Of a stretch of DNA of 64,000 bases, positions 1-11,811 are shown piece by piece. The stretch lies in NCBI RefSeq assembly GCF_010729105.1, contig NZ_AP022573.1, forward strand, positions 3,162,001 through 3,226,000, given 5' to 3'. Position 1 is the first letter of the stretch. Each line of letters starts with the position of its first letter. This stretch comes from Mycobacterium saskatchewanense. GTDB lineage: Bacteria; Actinomycetota; Actinomycetes; Mycobacteriales; Mycobacteriaceae. The notes below the pieces were generated by a model. The model had not been told where the DNA came from. It worked only from the letters and a program-made list of their open reading frames with translations, and made no database searches. The position numbers and the translations under genes were made by a program.

Positions 1-238
1 CGCCGATCCACTGCGGCCGGTCCACGACGCGGGCCGGGGGGATGGGGCCGTCGGTAACCAGGCCGGTGACGTCACGCACCGGCGGTTCGGCCTTGGCCGC
101 CGCGCCCGCGAGCTCGTCGACCGCCTGGCGGCGGGTGTACTCGCTGGACGCCGGGCCGGGGCGGGCCAACCGCTGGCCGACGGTGGCGGCGAAGCGCCAG
201 TCGACGGCGGTGCCGAGGGTCAGGTCCGACGGGGTCAT
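1..238 (-). CDS. Zincin-like metalloprotease family protein (Rv3626c-like), N-terminal part only
   Basis: The gene begins with ATG at 238 and runs off the left edge, so only about 79 N-terminal residues are visible (MTPSDLTLGTAVDWRFAA...). The start overlaps the stop of the upstream carboxypeptidase gene in an ATGA arrangement, indicating translational coupling. By position and N-terminal sequence it resembles mycobacterial Rv3626c, a family annotated as zinc-dependent metalloprotease or coenzyme F420 biosynthesis-associated protein. No catalytic motif lies in the visible part, so the function rests on synteny. Confidence 0.7.
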   Translation of the reverse strand, partial: MTPSDLTLGTAVDWRFAATVGQRLARPGPASSEYTRRQAVDELAGAAAKAEPPVRDVTGLVTDGPIPPARVVDRPQWIG

Positions 239-1620
239 GCGCACCCACAGGACCAGAGCCGGGCGGCCAGCGCGTCCATCGCGTTGCGGCCGTTCGGTCC
301 CGCGGCGTTGGAGAGGAAGGCGAACGTGAGCACCCGGCCGCTGCGGTCGGTCAGCACGCCCGCCAACGCGTTGATCGCGGTCAACGAGCCGGTCTTGGCA
401 CGCAACCAGCCCGCCGGGCCCTGGTTGGTGGACGCGTCGAGGAAACGGTCGGCCAGCGTGCCACTGCCGCCCGCGATCGGGAGCAGGTCCAGCAGCGCCC
501 GCAGCGCGGGCTGGTCCGGCCCCGCCGCCGCCTGCACCACGCCGTCGAGCGTCTTGGCCGTCAGCCGGTCGTCGACCGAGAGCCCACTGGAATCCAGCAG
601 CGCGGCGCCGGCGGTCTCGACGTGCGCGGTGCTCAACCGGTTGGTGACCGCGTCCGCCGCGCCGGCGAAGCTCTGCGGGCGGTTGATGGCCGCGGCCACC
701 TCCCGGGCTATGCACTCGGCCATGACGTTGTCGGAGTGGTCCATCATCTGCCCCAGCCGCTGAACCAGCGGCGCGGACTGCACCACGGCCAGCTGCCGCG
801 CGCCGGACGGCGCCTTGGCGATGGTCACCGCGCCAGGATCCAGCCCGAGGGCCTTGGCCAGCTCCCGGCCGGCGTCGAGCGCCGGAGTCCTGGACCGCCG
901 CGAGTTGACCGTGGTCGGCTGGATGCGCCCGGCGTCGACCATCACCGATTCGATCGGCGCGATGTCGCCGTTGTCGACGTCTGCGGGGTCCCAGCCCTGC
1001 GCCATCATGGGACCGCTGAACGCCGAGGTGTCGACCTGCACCGAGGTGGGCGTCACGCCGCTGCGGCGCACCTGCTCGACGAGGTCGCTGATCCGCGCCG
1101 AACCCTTGTACCAGGTGTCGACGCCGGGCGGCACCGCCGACAGCAGCGGGTCCCCGGAGCCCACCAACACGACGGGGCCCTGCGCGTTCTGGCTGCCGGC
1201 CACCACGCGCGTGCTGATGCGCGCCTGGTGGTCGAGGGTCAGCAGGGCCGCGGCGGCGGTCAGCACCTTGTTGGTCGACGCCGGGACCAGGGGGAGGTCG
1301 CTCGCCACCTGCCAGAGCTCCTTGCCGGTCAGGGCGTCGGTGACCCGGGCACCGAGCCGGCCCAGGTTCGGGTCGGCCGCCAGGGCCGCGAGAGTGGCCG
1401 CCACCCCCGCGGGGCTGGGCACCTCCGCGGTGTCGCTGACCGGGGTCACGCCGGGCTTGACGGTGGGCGCGTGCGGCGGCGGAATCGGGGCCCGCGCGCC
1501 GCCAGACCCGTGGCCACCGGTCGTGAAGAACGTCGCCGCCGCAACCACCGCGGCGACGAACACCAGCACGGCCAATCCGATGAACACCTGGGTGGATTTC
1601 CGCCAGCGAGTAGGACCCAT
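235..1620 (-). CDS. D-alanyl-D-alanine carboxypeptidase/endopeptidase, peptidase S13 (DacB-like)
   Basis: A 461-residue peptidoglycan-processing serine peptidase that would trim or cleave peptide cross-links outside the membrane. The penicillin-binding triad is visible: STNK near residues 115-118 with S115 as nucleophile, SDN in DHSDNVMAE, and KTG in RAKTGSLTA. An N-terminal membrane segment (about residues 11-32) is followed by a proline-rich linker, so it is probably membrane anchored. The open frame continues upstream, but starting at MGPTRWRKS removes an arginine-rich shadow and gives the usual family length. It is divergent from ppa and coupled to the downstream metalloprotease gene. Confidence 0.9.
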   Translation of the reverse strand: MGPTRWRKSTQVFIGLAVLVFVAAVVAAATFFTTGGHGSGGARAPIPPPHAPTVKPGVTPVSDTAEVPSPAGVAATLAALAADPNLGRLGARVTDALTGKELWQVASDLPLVPASTNKVLTAAAALLTLDHQARISTRVVAGSQNAQGPVVLVGSGDPLLSAVPPGVDTWYKGSARISDLVEQVRRSGVTPTSVQVDTSAFSGPMMAQGWDPADVDNGDIAPIESVMVDAGRIQPTTVNSRRSRTPALDAGRELAKALGLDPGAVTIAKAPSGARQLAVVQSAPLVQRLGQMMDHSDNVMAECIAREVAAAINRPQSFAGAADAVTNRLSTAHVETAGAALLDSSGLSVDDRLTAKTLDGVVQAAAGPDQPALRALLDLLPIAGGSGTLADRFLDASTNQGPAGWLRAKTGSLTAINALAGVLTDRSGRVLTFAFLSNAAGPNGRNAMDALAARLWSCGCA

Positions 1621-1734
1621 CACTCTCCTGACTGTTTCGACCCATTCTGCCGAAAGAGCCGCAGCGCGCTCGACTAGGGTGGACCCCCGACGCCAGCTTG
1701 ACCCGGGCCCACCGCAGATGAAGGAGCCGAGACG

Positions 1735-2223
1735 GTGCAGTTCGACGTGACCATCGAAATTCCGAAAGGCCAGCGCAACAAGTACGAGGTCGATCACGAG
1801 ACCGGGCGGGTGCGGCTGGACCGCTACCTCTACACCTCGATGGCCTACCCGACCGACTACGGCTTCATTGACGACACCCTCGGCGAGGACGGCGACCCGC
1901 TCGACGCGCTGGTGCTGCTCCCGCAGTCGGTGTTCCCCGGGGTGATCGTCGAGGCACGGCCGGTGGGGATGTTCCGGATGACCGACGAGGCCGGCGGCGA
2001 CGACAAGGTGCTCTGCGTCCCGGCCGGGGACCACCGGTGGGAGCACATTCAGGACATCGGCGACGTCCCGGCGTTCGAGCTCGACACGATCAAGCACTTC
2101 TTCATGCACTACAAAGATTTGGAGCCGGGCAAGTTCGTCAAGGCCGCGGACTGGGTCGGCCGGGCGGACGCCGAGGCGGAGGTACAGCGCTCGGTGGAGC
2201 GGTTCAAGACCTCAGGGCATTAG
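1735..2223 (+). CDS. ppa: Inorganic pyrophosphatase
   Basis: Soluble family I inorganic pyrophosphatase of 162 residues that hydrolyses PPi to phosphate and pulls biosynthetic reactions forward. The metal-binding signature [10 protein letters not shown] is present, with the conserved N-terminal [13 protein letters not shown] and the YPTDYGFI segment. The GTG start is chosen because AAGGAG lies about 7 bases upstream. A possible -10 element TAGGGT is at 1675-1680. The stop overlaps the stop of the convergent DUF475 gene by a few bases. Confidence 0.97.
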   Translation: MQFDVTIEIPKGQRNKYEVDHETGRVRLDRYLYTSMAYPTDYGFIDDTLGEDGDPLDALVLLPQSVFPGVIVEARPVGMFRMTDEAGGDDKVLCVPAGDHRWEHIQDIGDVPAFELDTIKHFFMHYKDLEPGKFVKAADWVGRADAEAEVQRSVERFKTSGH

Positions 2224-3302
2224 CCGGCCTTGAGCGCCGCGGCGCGCCGATTGCGCAACACGCTCCAGCCCAGCGCCGCGCCGATGAACACCACTCCCAC
2301 GGAAGCCGTCAGCACCTCGGGGATCTCGAACCGCGGCTCGATCGAGAGCAGCATGATCACCGACAGCACGCCGATCGCCCAGTGCGCGCCGTGCTCCAAG
2401 TACACGTAGCGGTCCAGCGCGTCCTGGTTCACCAGGAAGATGGTGATCGACCGGACGAACATCGACCCGATCAGCCCCAGACCGAGCGCGATGACGATCG
2501 GGTCCGAGGTGATCGCGAAGGCGCCGGTGACGCCGTCGAACGAGAAGGCGGCGTCGAGCACCTCGAGGTAGAGGAACAGCGTCAGCCCGGCCTTGCCCAC
2601 CGCCTTACCGGCCGCCTTTCCCGCCGACTGGACGTCCGGCGGCCGGAACGCCCGGCTCATCCCGTTGACGACCAGGTACGTGACCAGGCCGAGCAGCCCG
2701 GCGGTCAGCACCGTCGCGCGCTCGTCGTCGGAACGCGTCAGCTGCGTGCCCACGACGATCAGCACGACCGCGGCCACCATCACCGACGCCTGACCGACGC
2801 GGCCGATCCGCGCGAACGGGACCTCGATCCACTTGAGCCACTTGATGTCCCGGTCGTGAAAGACGAAGTCCAGGAACAACATCAGCAGGAATATCCCGCC
2901 GAACGCCGCGATCTGCGGGTGCGCGGCGACGACGAGCTTTTCGTAGCTGGGCGAGCCGTCCGGGTATTCCAGCGCCCCGTGCGGCGGCGGGTGCAGCGCC
3001 ATGTCCATCGCGCGAACGGGCGGGATGCCGGCGGTCGCCCAGACGATCACCAACGGGAACAGCAGCCGCATGCCGAAGACCGCGACCAGCACCCCGACCG
3101 TAAGGAACATCTGCCGCCAGAAGGGGCTCATCCGCTGCAGGATCGCCGCATTGATGATGGCGTTGTCGAACGACAGCGACACCTCGAGGACGGCGAGCAC
3201 CAGGAGGAGGAAGAGATCCTTGGCGCCGCCATGCGCGTATCCGGCGGCGAGGGCCGCGGCGGTGACAACGAGCGAAATTCCGAAGGTGCGAAGCGCGGCC
3301 AT
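2220..3302 (-). CDS. DUF475 / TerC-like integral membrane protein
   Basis: A polytopic membrane protein of about 360 residues with many hydrophobic segments and repeated acidic motifs typical of the DUF475/TerC superfamily ([13 protein letters not shown] near the N terminus, [13 protein letters not shown] in the second half). Family members are linked to metal-ion handling, but the transported substrate is unknown. The ATG at 3302 has GGAAGGAT just upstream and is preferred over one 14 codons earlier. It is convergent with ppa and divergent from the flippase-like gene. Confidence 0.8.
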   Translation of the reverse strand: MAALRTFGISLVVTAAALAAGYAHGGAKDLFLLLVLAVLEVSLSFDNAIINAAILQRMSPFWRQMFLTVGVLVAVFGMRLLFPLVIVWATAGIPPVRAMDMALHPPPHGALEYPDGSPSYEKLVVAAHPQIAAFGGIFLLMLFLDFVFHDRDIKWLKWIEVPFARIGRVGQASVMVAAVVLIVVGTQLTRSDDERATVLTAGLLGLVTYLVVNGMSRAFRPPDVQSAGKAAGKAVGKAGLTLFLYLEVLDAAFSFDGVTGAFAITSDPIVIALGLGLIGSMFVRSITIFLVNQDALDRYVYLEHGAHWAIGVLSVIMLLSIEPRFEIPEVLTASVGVVFIGAALGWSVLRNRRAAALKAG

Positions 3303-3405
3303 GGATCCTTCCCGACAGGCGCCCACGATAGCGAACGGCGTCATCGGCGCGGGACATCAGTGCGCCGCCCCTAATATTTTCAAATGTGAGCAAAGTGCGG
3401 GCCGG

Positions 3406-4659
3406 GTGACCGAGGTCGGCGCCTCGCGGGGACCGGTCGCCCGCGGCAGCGTGGCCCGGGTCGGCACCGCCACCGCGGTGACCGCCTGCTGCGGCTACGC
3501 CGTCATTTACCTCGCCGCCCGCGACCTCGCCCCCGGCGGCTTCTCGATCTTCGGGGTGTTCTGGGGCGCTTTCGGCTTGGTCACCGGCGCGGCGTTCGGG
3601 TTGCTGCAGGAAACCACCCGGGAGGTCCGCTCGACGCGCTACGTCAGCGAGATCCCCCCGGGCGGCCGCACCCATCCCCTGCGCGTCGCCGCGCTGGTCG
3701 GCGTGGCCGCCGCCGTCCTGATCGCCGGCAGCTCGCCGCTGTGGGGCGGGCGGGTCTTCGTCGAGGCGCGCTGGCTGTCGGTGGGCCTGCTGAGCGTCGG
3801 CCTGGCCGGTTTCTGCCTGCACGCGACCCTGCTCGGCATGCTGGCCGGCACCGACCAGTGGACCCGGTACGGCGCGCTGATGGTGACCGACGCCGTCCTG
3901 CGCGTCGCGGTCGCGGCAGCCACGGTCGTCCTCGGCTGGGGGCTGATCGGCTTCCTGTGGGCGACCGTGGCGGGCGCGGTGGCCTGGCTGATCGTGCTGC
4001 TGACCTCGCCCGCGGCGCGCACCGCGGCCCGCTTGCTGACCGCGGGCGGCACCGCAACGTTCCTGCGCGGCGCCGCGCATTCGATCACCGCCGCGGGCGC
4101 CAGCGCGATCCTGGTGATGGGATTCCCGGTGCTGCTGAAGCTGACCAGCAACCAGCTGGGCGCGCAGGGCGGGGTGATCATCCTGGCCGTCACGTTGACT
4201 CGCGCGCCGCTGCTGGTACCGCTGACCGCCATGCAGGGCAATCTCATCGCCCACTTCGTCGACGAGCGCAGCGACCGGGTCCGCGCGCTGGCCGCGCCGG
4301 CGGCCGTCATCGGCGGCATCGGCGCGATCGGCGTGCTCGCCGCTGGGGTGGTGGGCCCGTGGTTGCTGCGCGTGGCGTTCGGCCCCGAGTACCTGGCCAG
4401 CGGCGCCCTGCTGGCGTGGCTGACGGGCGCGGCGGTGGCGATCGCCGTGCTGACGCTCACCGGTGCCGCCGCCGTCGCGGCCGCGCTGCACCGCGCGTAC
4501 TCGCTGGGCTGGGTCGTCGCGACGGTGGCCGCCGGGCTGCTCCTGCTGTTGCCGCTGCCGCTGCAGACCCGCACGGTAGTCGCCCTGTTGTGCGGGCCGC
4601 TGGTGGGAATCGGAGTCCATCTGTGGGCGCTGGCGCGCGCCGGACGTCCAACCGGCTGA
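3406..4659 (+). CDS. Polysaccharide-flippase-like integral membrane protein (Rv3630-like)
   Basis: About 417 residues with 10-12 predicted membrane segments and no soluble catalytic domain, the architecture of the MATE/Wzx-type flippases that move lipid-linked sugars across the membrane. The GTG at 3406 is the first plausible start in frame after the divergent promoter region, which is AT-rich (TAATATTTT near 3373). The next two genes encode a polyprenyl-phosphate sugar synthase and its small membrane partner, so this protein could translocate their product. That role is inferred from context. Confidence 0.75.
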   Translation: MTEVGASRGPVARGSVARVGTATAVTACCGYAVIYLAARDLAPGGFSIFGVFWGAFGLVTGAAFGLLQETTREVRSTRYVSEIPPGGRTHPLRVAALVGVAAAVLIAGSSPLWGGRVFVEARWLSVGLLSVGLAGFCLHATLLGMLAGTDQWTRYGALMVTDAVLRVAVAAATVVLGWGLIGFLWATVAGAVAWLIVLLTSPAARTAARLLTAGGTATFLRGAAHSITAAGASAILVMGFPVLLKLTSNQLGAQGGVIILAVTLTRAPLLVPLTAMQGNLIAHFVDERSDRVRALAAPAAVIGGIGAIGVLAAGVVGPWLLRVAFGPEYLASGALLAWLTGAAVAIAVLTLTGAAAVAAALHRAYSLGWVVATVAAGLLLLLPLPLQTRTVVALLCGPLVGIGVHLWALARAGRPTG

Positions 4660-4673
4660 TCCTGGCTAACCTT

Positions 4674-5371
4674 GTGTACATCGAAAGCCACTACCCGGGC
4701 GTCTGGATCGTCATTCCCGCCTTCAACGAAGCCGCCGTCATCGGTGAGGTGATCGCCGATGTCCGCTCCGTCTTCGACCATGTCGTGTGCGTCGACGACG
4801 GCAGCACCGACGGCACCGGCGAGATCGCCCGGCGCGCCGGCGCCCACCTGGTGCGCCACCCGATCAACCTGGGCCAGGGGGCGGCCATCCAGACCGGGGT
4901 CGAGTACGCCCGCGGTCAGCCCGGCGCCCAGGTGTTCGCCACGTTCGACGCCGACGGCCAGCACCGGGTCAAGGATGTGGCCGCGATGATCGACCGGCTC
5001 GGCGCCGGCGACGTCGACGTCGTCATCGGGACCCGGTTCGCGGGCCAGGAGGGCAGCCGCCCGCCGTTCGTGAAACGGCTCGTGCTGCAAACGGCGGCGC
5101 GGCTCAGCCGCCGCGGCCGCCGACTCGGGTTGACGGACACCAACAATGGGCTGCGGGTGTTCAACAAGAAGGTGGCCGACGGGTTGAACATCACCATGAG
5201 CGGCATGAGCCACGCCAACGAGTTCATCATGCTGGTCGACGAAAACCATTGGCGCGTCACCGAGTTCCCGGTCGAGGTGCTCTACACCGAGTACTCGAAG
5301 TCGAAGGGGCAGCCGCTCCTCAACGGCGTCAACATCATCTTCGACGGGTTCCTGCGAGGAAGGACTTCACG

Positions 5372-5375
<4 letters not shown>
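4674..5375 (+). CDS. ppgS: GT2 glycosyltransferase, polyprenyl-phospho-GalNAc synthase-like (PpgS/Rv3631)
   Basis: A GT-A fold family 2 glycosyltransferase of about 233 residues. Visible motifs are IPAFNEA, the nucleotide-binding VCVDDGSTDGT, and the DXD-like FATFDADGQH. The closest remembered homologue, M. tuberculosis Rv3631, makes polyprenyl-phospho-N-acetylgalactosamine, the donor for the galactosamine substituent of arabinogalactan. GTG 4674 is chosen as the first start just after the upstream gene stops; GTG 4623 would overlap that gene and add 17 residues. The stop overlaps the next start (ATGA). Confidence 0.82.
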
Positions 5376-8428
<3,053 letters not shown>

Positions 8429-8433
8429 GCCCG

Positions 8434-8541
8434 CTATTCGGCGGCGTCGTCCCCGTTCCGGGGAGGTTGTTCGCCGTCCTCCTCGCTCGCTTGCGGGGGC
8501 TGTTCGTCGCCTTCCGGCGGCGGCTGTTCGGCGGTGGTCAT
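8434..8541 (-). CDS. Putative very small acidic Pro/Glu-rich protein
   Basis: A 35-codon ORF from ATG 8541 to TAG 8434, preceded by a near-perfect Shine-Dalgarno GGAGGA about 5 bases upstream of ATG. The product (MTTAEQPPPEGDEQ... ending GDDAAE) is strongly acidic and made mainly of Glu, Asp, Pro and Gln, so probably disordered. It is convergent with the large membrane-protein gene. No family is recognised. The ribosome-binding site and balanced composition argue for coding, but the short length keeps confidence modest. Confidence 0.45.
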   Translation of the reverse strand: MTTAEQPPPEGDEQPPQASEEDGEQPPRNGDDAAE

Positions 8542-8628
8542 GCGGTCCTCCGTCCGGGCGGGGTATTTGAGTGGTGGCACTGCCCGCGTTGGCACTACCC
8601 GGGTTGGCGGCGCGGGAAACCGGACCGC

Positions 8629-8686
8629 CGACCGTTGTGATCATCGACCGTTGTGATCAAGAGACGTCATCAGGAGATGTCACCAG
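8629..8686. repeat. Two adjacent short tandem duplications downstream of tRNA-Thr
   Basis: Two 16-base copies (8629-8644 and 8645-8660, unit CGACCGTTGTGATCA plus one variable base) differ only at the last position. They are followed at once by two imperfect 13-base copies (GAGACGTCATCAG at 8661-8673, GAGATGTCACCAG at 8674-8686). They lie just beyond the 3' end of the tRNA on its transcribed strand. No function is evident. Confidence 0.7.
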
Positions 8687-8697
8687 GAGAAACTTGG

Positions 8698-8770
8698 AGC
8701 CGCCTGGGGGAATCGAACCCCCGACCTATTCATTACGAGTGAATCGCTCTACCGACTGAGCTAAGGCGGC
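8698..8770 (-). tRNA. tRNA-Thr (anticodon CGU)
   Basis: The minus strand folds as a complete cloverleaf. The acceptor stem is GCCGCCT paired with AGGCGGC, the D arm is AGCTCAGTCGGTAGAGC, and the anticodon loop CTCGTAA gives anticodon CGT for the ACG codon. The T arm contains GGTTCGATTCC. The discriminator is T at 8698, and CCA is encoded at 8695-8697. Confidence 0.97.
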
Positions 8771-8803
8771 ACGGCGGCACGAGTCTACGGCAGCCCGGCT
8801 CGC

Positions 8804-10024
8804 TCACCCAAGTTGCTGCCCGATCGTCGCGACCATGGCGTCGACGGCGAACTTGGGTTTGACGTTGATCGCCAGCGCGTCGCGGCACTCGAGCACCGCC
8901 TCCATGCAGCGCAACAGCCGCTCGGGCGCGGCGTGGGCGGCCAGGGCGGCGATCCGGTCGGCCATGTCCGGATGGTTCGCGCGCACCCGGGCGCCCGACG
9001 ACACCACGAGCGCGTCGCGGAAGTACGTCGCCAGGTCGATCAGCGCCCGGTCCAGGGCGTCGCGGGAGGCCCGCGTCTGGCGTGACTTCTGCCGGCGCTC
9101 GAGGTCCTTGATCGCCCCCGCGGCGCCCCGCATCACGCCCGCCGTGCCCTTGCCGGTGCCACCGGCGCCGAGAGCGGTTCGCAGCTCCTCGGTTTCGGCC
9201 TCGGCGCGGTCGGCGGTCAACACCACTGCCTCGGCCTCGGCGGCGATCACCAGCTCCTCGGCGGCGGCGTAGGCGCGCGAGGGGGTCGCCGCGTCGCGGA
9301 CCAGTCCCAGCGCGCGCTCACGGCGCTCGCGGGCCTCCGGGTCGGTGGCGAGCCGGCGCGCCCGACCGACGTGCCCGCCGCTGACCGACGCCGCCCAGTC
9401 CGCCACGTCGGGTGCGAGGCCGTCGCGATCGACCAATACCCGCGCGATGGCCTCCGTCGGCGGCGTCACGAGGGCGATGTGCCGGCACCGGGAGCGCAGG
9501 GTGACCGCGATGTCCTCGGGATCCACCGACGGCGCGCACAGCAGGAACACCGTCGACGGCGGCGGCTCCTCGACGACCTTCAGCAAGGCGTTCGCGGCGC
9601 CTTCCGTCAGCCGGTCGGCGTCCTCGATCACCACGATTTGCCAGTGCCCGGTGGTCGGGCGACGCGACGCGGTCTGCACGATCGCGCGCATCTCGTCGAC
9701 CCCGATGGACAGGCCCTCGGGGATCACCCGCCGCACGTCGGCGTGGGTGCCGGCCATCGTCGTCGCGCAGGCCCGGCAGCGACCACACCCCGGCTCGCCG
9801 TCCTCGGCGGCCGCGGTGCACTGCAACGCGGCCGCGAAGCACAACGCCGCCACCGAACGCCCCGATCCGGGCGGGCCGGTGATGAGCCACGCGTGTGTCA
9901 TAGACCCGTCACCGGGCCCGGTGTGAACCGAATCACGGGCGGGCGCACGGGCCGCTCTCGCGGCGGCGAGCAGCTCGGCCTCGACCGCGGACTGCCCTAC
10001 CAGCCGCGTAAATACCCCGGACAT
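8804..10024 (-). CDS. holB: DNA polymerase III subunit delta'
   Basis: A clamp-loader AAA+ subunit of 406 residues that takes part in loading the sliding clamp during replication. The N terminus MSGVFTRLVGQ is typical of delta'/DnaX proteins. It shows a P-loop-like GPPGSGRSVAAL, a zinc module with the downstream cluster CGRCRAC, and the alpha-helical C-terminal domain. ATG 10024 is preferred over a start three codons upstream because it matches the family N terminus. The tRNA-Thr gene follows on the same strand. Confidence 0.93.
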   Translation of the reverse strand: MSGVFTRLVGQSAVEAELLAAARAARAPARDSVHTGPGDGSMTHAWLITGPPGSGRSVAALCFAAALQCTAAAEDGEPGCGRCRACATTMAGTHADVRRVIPEGLSIGVDEMRAIVQTASRRPTTGHWQIVVIEDADRLTEGAANALLKVVEEPPPSTVFLLCAPSVDPEDIAVTLRSRCRHIALVTPPTEAIARVLVDRDGLAPDVADWAASVSGGHVGRARRLATDPEARERRERALGLVRDAATPSRAYAAAEELVIAAEAEAVVLTADRAEAETEELRTALGAGGTGKGTAGVMRGAAGAIKDLERRQKSRQTRASRDALDRALIDLATYFRDALVVSSGARVRANHPDMADRIAALAAHAAPERLLRCMEAVLECRDALAINVKPKFAVDAMVATIGQQLG

Positions 10025-10066
10025 CACCGGCAACAGTAGCCACCGGCGGCGACAGATACCGATCGG

Positions 10067-10175
10067 CCACCGTATCGCGACAATCCCGTTACATTTGCCG
10101 AGGTGATGGCGGCATTCGGCGACCTGCCGATGCAGTTGTAAGTTTCCGACAAGTCCCCGCCGACCGATACGGTGG
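10067..10175. promoter_or_regulatory. Divergent promoter region with an 11-bp perfect inverted repeat
   Basis: CCACCGTATCG at 10067-10077 and CGATACGGTGG at 10165-10175 are exact reverse complements, 87 bases apart. Each arm, read toward its own gene, contains TACGGT, a plausible mycobacterial -10 hexamer. For the cyclase gene TACGGT (10168-10173) lies 6 bases before the ATG, consistent with a leaderless transcript. The left arm faces holB about 43 bases before its start. The promoter assignment is inference. Confidence 0.4.
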
Positions 10176-10179
10176 ATTC

Positions 10180-11808
10180 ATGGCAACAGCGGCCGCACTG
10201 CCCGGGCGAATCACCGCATTCGTCCGCTGGGTGGTACGCACGCCCTGGCCGCTGTTTTCGCTGAGCATGCTGCAGGCCGACATCATCGGCGCCCTCTTCG
10301 TGCTGGGCTTCCTCCGCTATGCCTTGCCGCCGCAGGATCGCGTCCAGCTACAGGACCTGCCCGCGCTCAACCTGATGATCTTCGCCGGCTCCCTGATCGT
10401 CTTGTTCATCGCCGGTTGGCTGGTCAACCTCAAACTGCTGATGCCGGTGTTTCGCTGGCAGCGCCGCGACAATCTGCTCGCGGAGGCCGACCCGACCGAT
10501 ACCGAGCTCGCCCGCAGCCGCGCGTTGCGGATGCCGTTCTACCGCACGCTGACCAGCATGGTGGCCTGGTGCATCGGGGGGTCGGTCTTCATCATCGCGA
10601 GCTGGTCGGTGGCCCGGTACGCCGCGCCGGTCGTGGCGGTCGCCACCGGGCTGGGCGCGGCCGCGACCGCGATCATCGGCTACCTGCAGTCCGAACGGGT
10701 GCTGCGGCCCGTCGCCGTCGCCGCCCTGCGCAGCGGCGTACCGGAGAACGTGCAGGCGCCCGGCGTCATCCTGCGGCAGATGCTGACGTGGATGCTGTCC
10801 ACCGCCGTGCCGGTGCTGGCGATCGTGCTGGCGGTGGTCGCCGACAAAGCCTCACTGTTGCACGCCACGCCCGAGAAGCTGTTCACCCCGATCCTGCTGC
10901 TGGCGATGGCGGCGTTGGGTATCGGTGGGGTCAGCACCCTGCTGGTCGCCATGTCGATCGCCGACCCCCTGCGTCAGCTCCGCTGGGCCCTGAGCGAGGT
11001 GCAGCGCGGCAACTACAACGCGCACATGCAGATCTACGACGCCAGCGAGCTGGGCCTGCTGCAGGCGGGGTTCAACGACATGGTGCGCGACCTGTCGGAG
11101 CGGCAGCGGCTGCGCGACCTGTTCGGCCGCTACGTCGGTGAGGACGTCGCCCGCCGGGCCCTGGAGCGGGGCACCGAGCTGGGCGGCCAGGAACGTGACG
11201 TCGCGGTGCTGTTCGTCGACCTGGTCGGCTCCACCAAGCTGGCCTCGACACGACCCCCCGCCGAGGTGGTCCACCTGTTGAACGAGTTCTTCCGGGTGGT
11301 GGTCGACACCGTGGGCAAGCACGGCGGGTTCGTCAACAAGTTCCAGGGCGACGCGGCGCTGGCGATCTTCGGGGCGCCGATCGAGCACCCCGACGCCTCC
11401 GGCGGGGCGCTCGCCGCCGCGCGCGAGCTGCACGACGAAATCCTGCCCGTGATCGGATCGGCTGAGTTCGGCATCGGGGTGTCGGCCGGCCGAGCCATCG
11501 CCGGCCACATCGGCGCGCAGGCCCGTTTCGAGTACACCGTGATCGGCGACCCGGTCAACGAGGCCGCGCGGCTGACCGAGCTGGCCAAACTCGAGCCCGG
11601 CCACGTGCTCGCGTCGGCGATCGCGGTCAGCGGCGCGCTGGACGCCGAGGCCCTGTGCTGGGACGTCGGTGAGGTCGTCGAATTGCGCGGCCGCACGGCG
11701 CCCACCCAGTTGGCCCGACCGGTGCATCTGGCCGGTGTCACGGATTCCCATCCGGTGCGAGCCCACCACGCCGATGTGGCCAGCGAGTCGATCGGCCCGG
11801 GTTTCTAG
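10180..11808 (+). CDS. Membrane-bound class III adenylyl cyclase with HAMP domain (Rv3645-like)
   Basis: A 542-residue cyclase with six membrane helices in the first 260 residues, a HAMP linker (about 265-320), then a class III catalytic domain (about 340-515). Metal-binding aspartate is in FVDLVGST, the adenine-specifying Lys in FVNKFQGD and Asp in TVIGDPVN, and the transition-state Asn/Arg in NEAARL, so all canonical adenylyl cyclase residues are kept. It would produce cAMP from ATP at the inner face of the membrane; the window also encodes a cAMP receptor protein at about 44.5 kb. Confidence 0.93.
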   Translation: MATAAALPGRITAFVRWVVRTPWPLFSLSMLQADIIGALFVLGFLRYALPPQDRVQLQDLPALNLMIFAGSLIVLFIAGWLVNLKLLMPVFRWQRRDNLLAEADPTDTELARSRALRMPFYRTLTSMVAWCIGGSVFIIASWSVARYAAPVVAVATGLGAAATAIIGYLQSERVLRPVAVAALRSGVPENVQAPGVILRQMLTWMLSTAVPVLAIVLAVVADKASLLHATPEKLFTPILLLAMAALGIGGVSTLLVAMSIADPLRQLRWALSEVQRGNYNAHMQIYDASELGLLQAGFNDMVRDLSERQRLRDLFGRYVGEDVARRALERGTELGGQERDVAVLFVDLVGSTKLASTRPPAEVVHLLNEFFRVVVDTVGKHGGFVNKFQGDAALAIFGAPIEHPDASGGALAAARELHDEILPVIGSAEFGIGVSAGRAIAGHIGAQARFEYTVIGDPVNEAARLTELAKLEPGHVLASAIAVSGALDAEALCWDVGEVVELRGRTAPTQLARPVHLAGVTDSHPVRAHHADVASESIGPGF

Positions 11809-11811
11809 CGG

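Noticed and set aside
1621..2109. Upstream extension of the DacB-like gene over ppa
   Set aside because: It lies antisense to ppa, and the real N terminus with a membrane helix starts at 1620.
2605..4620. Long minus-strand ORF of 671 codons opposite the flippase-like gene
   Set aside because: Its product is Gln/Arg/Asp-rich low-complexity sequence, typical of antisense reading of GC-rich genes, and it overlaps two well-supported genes.
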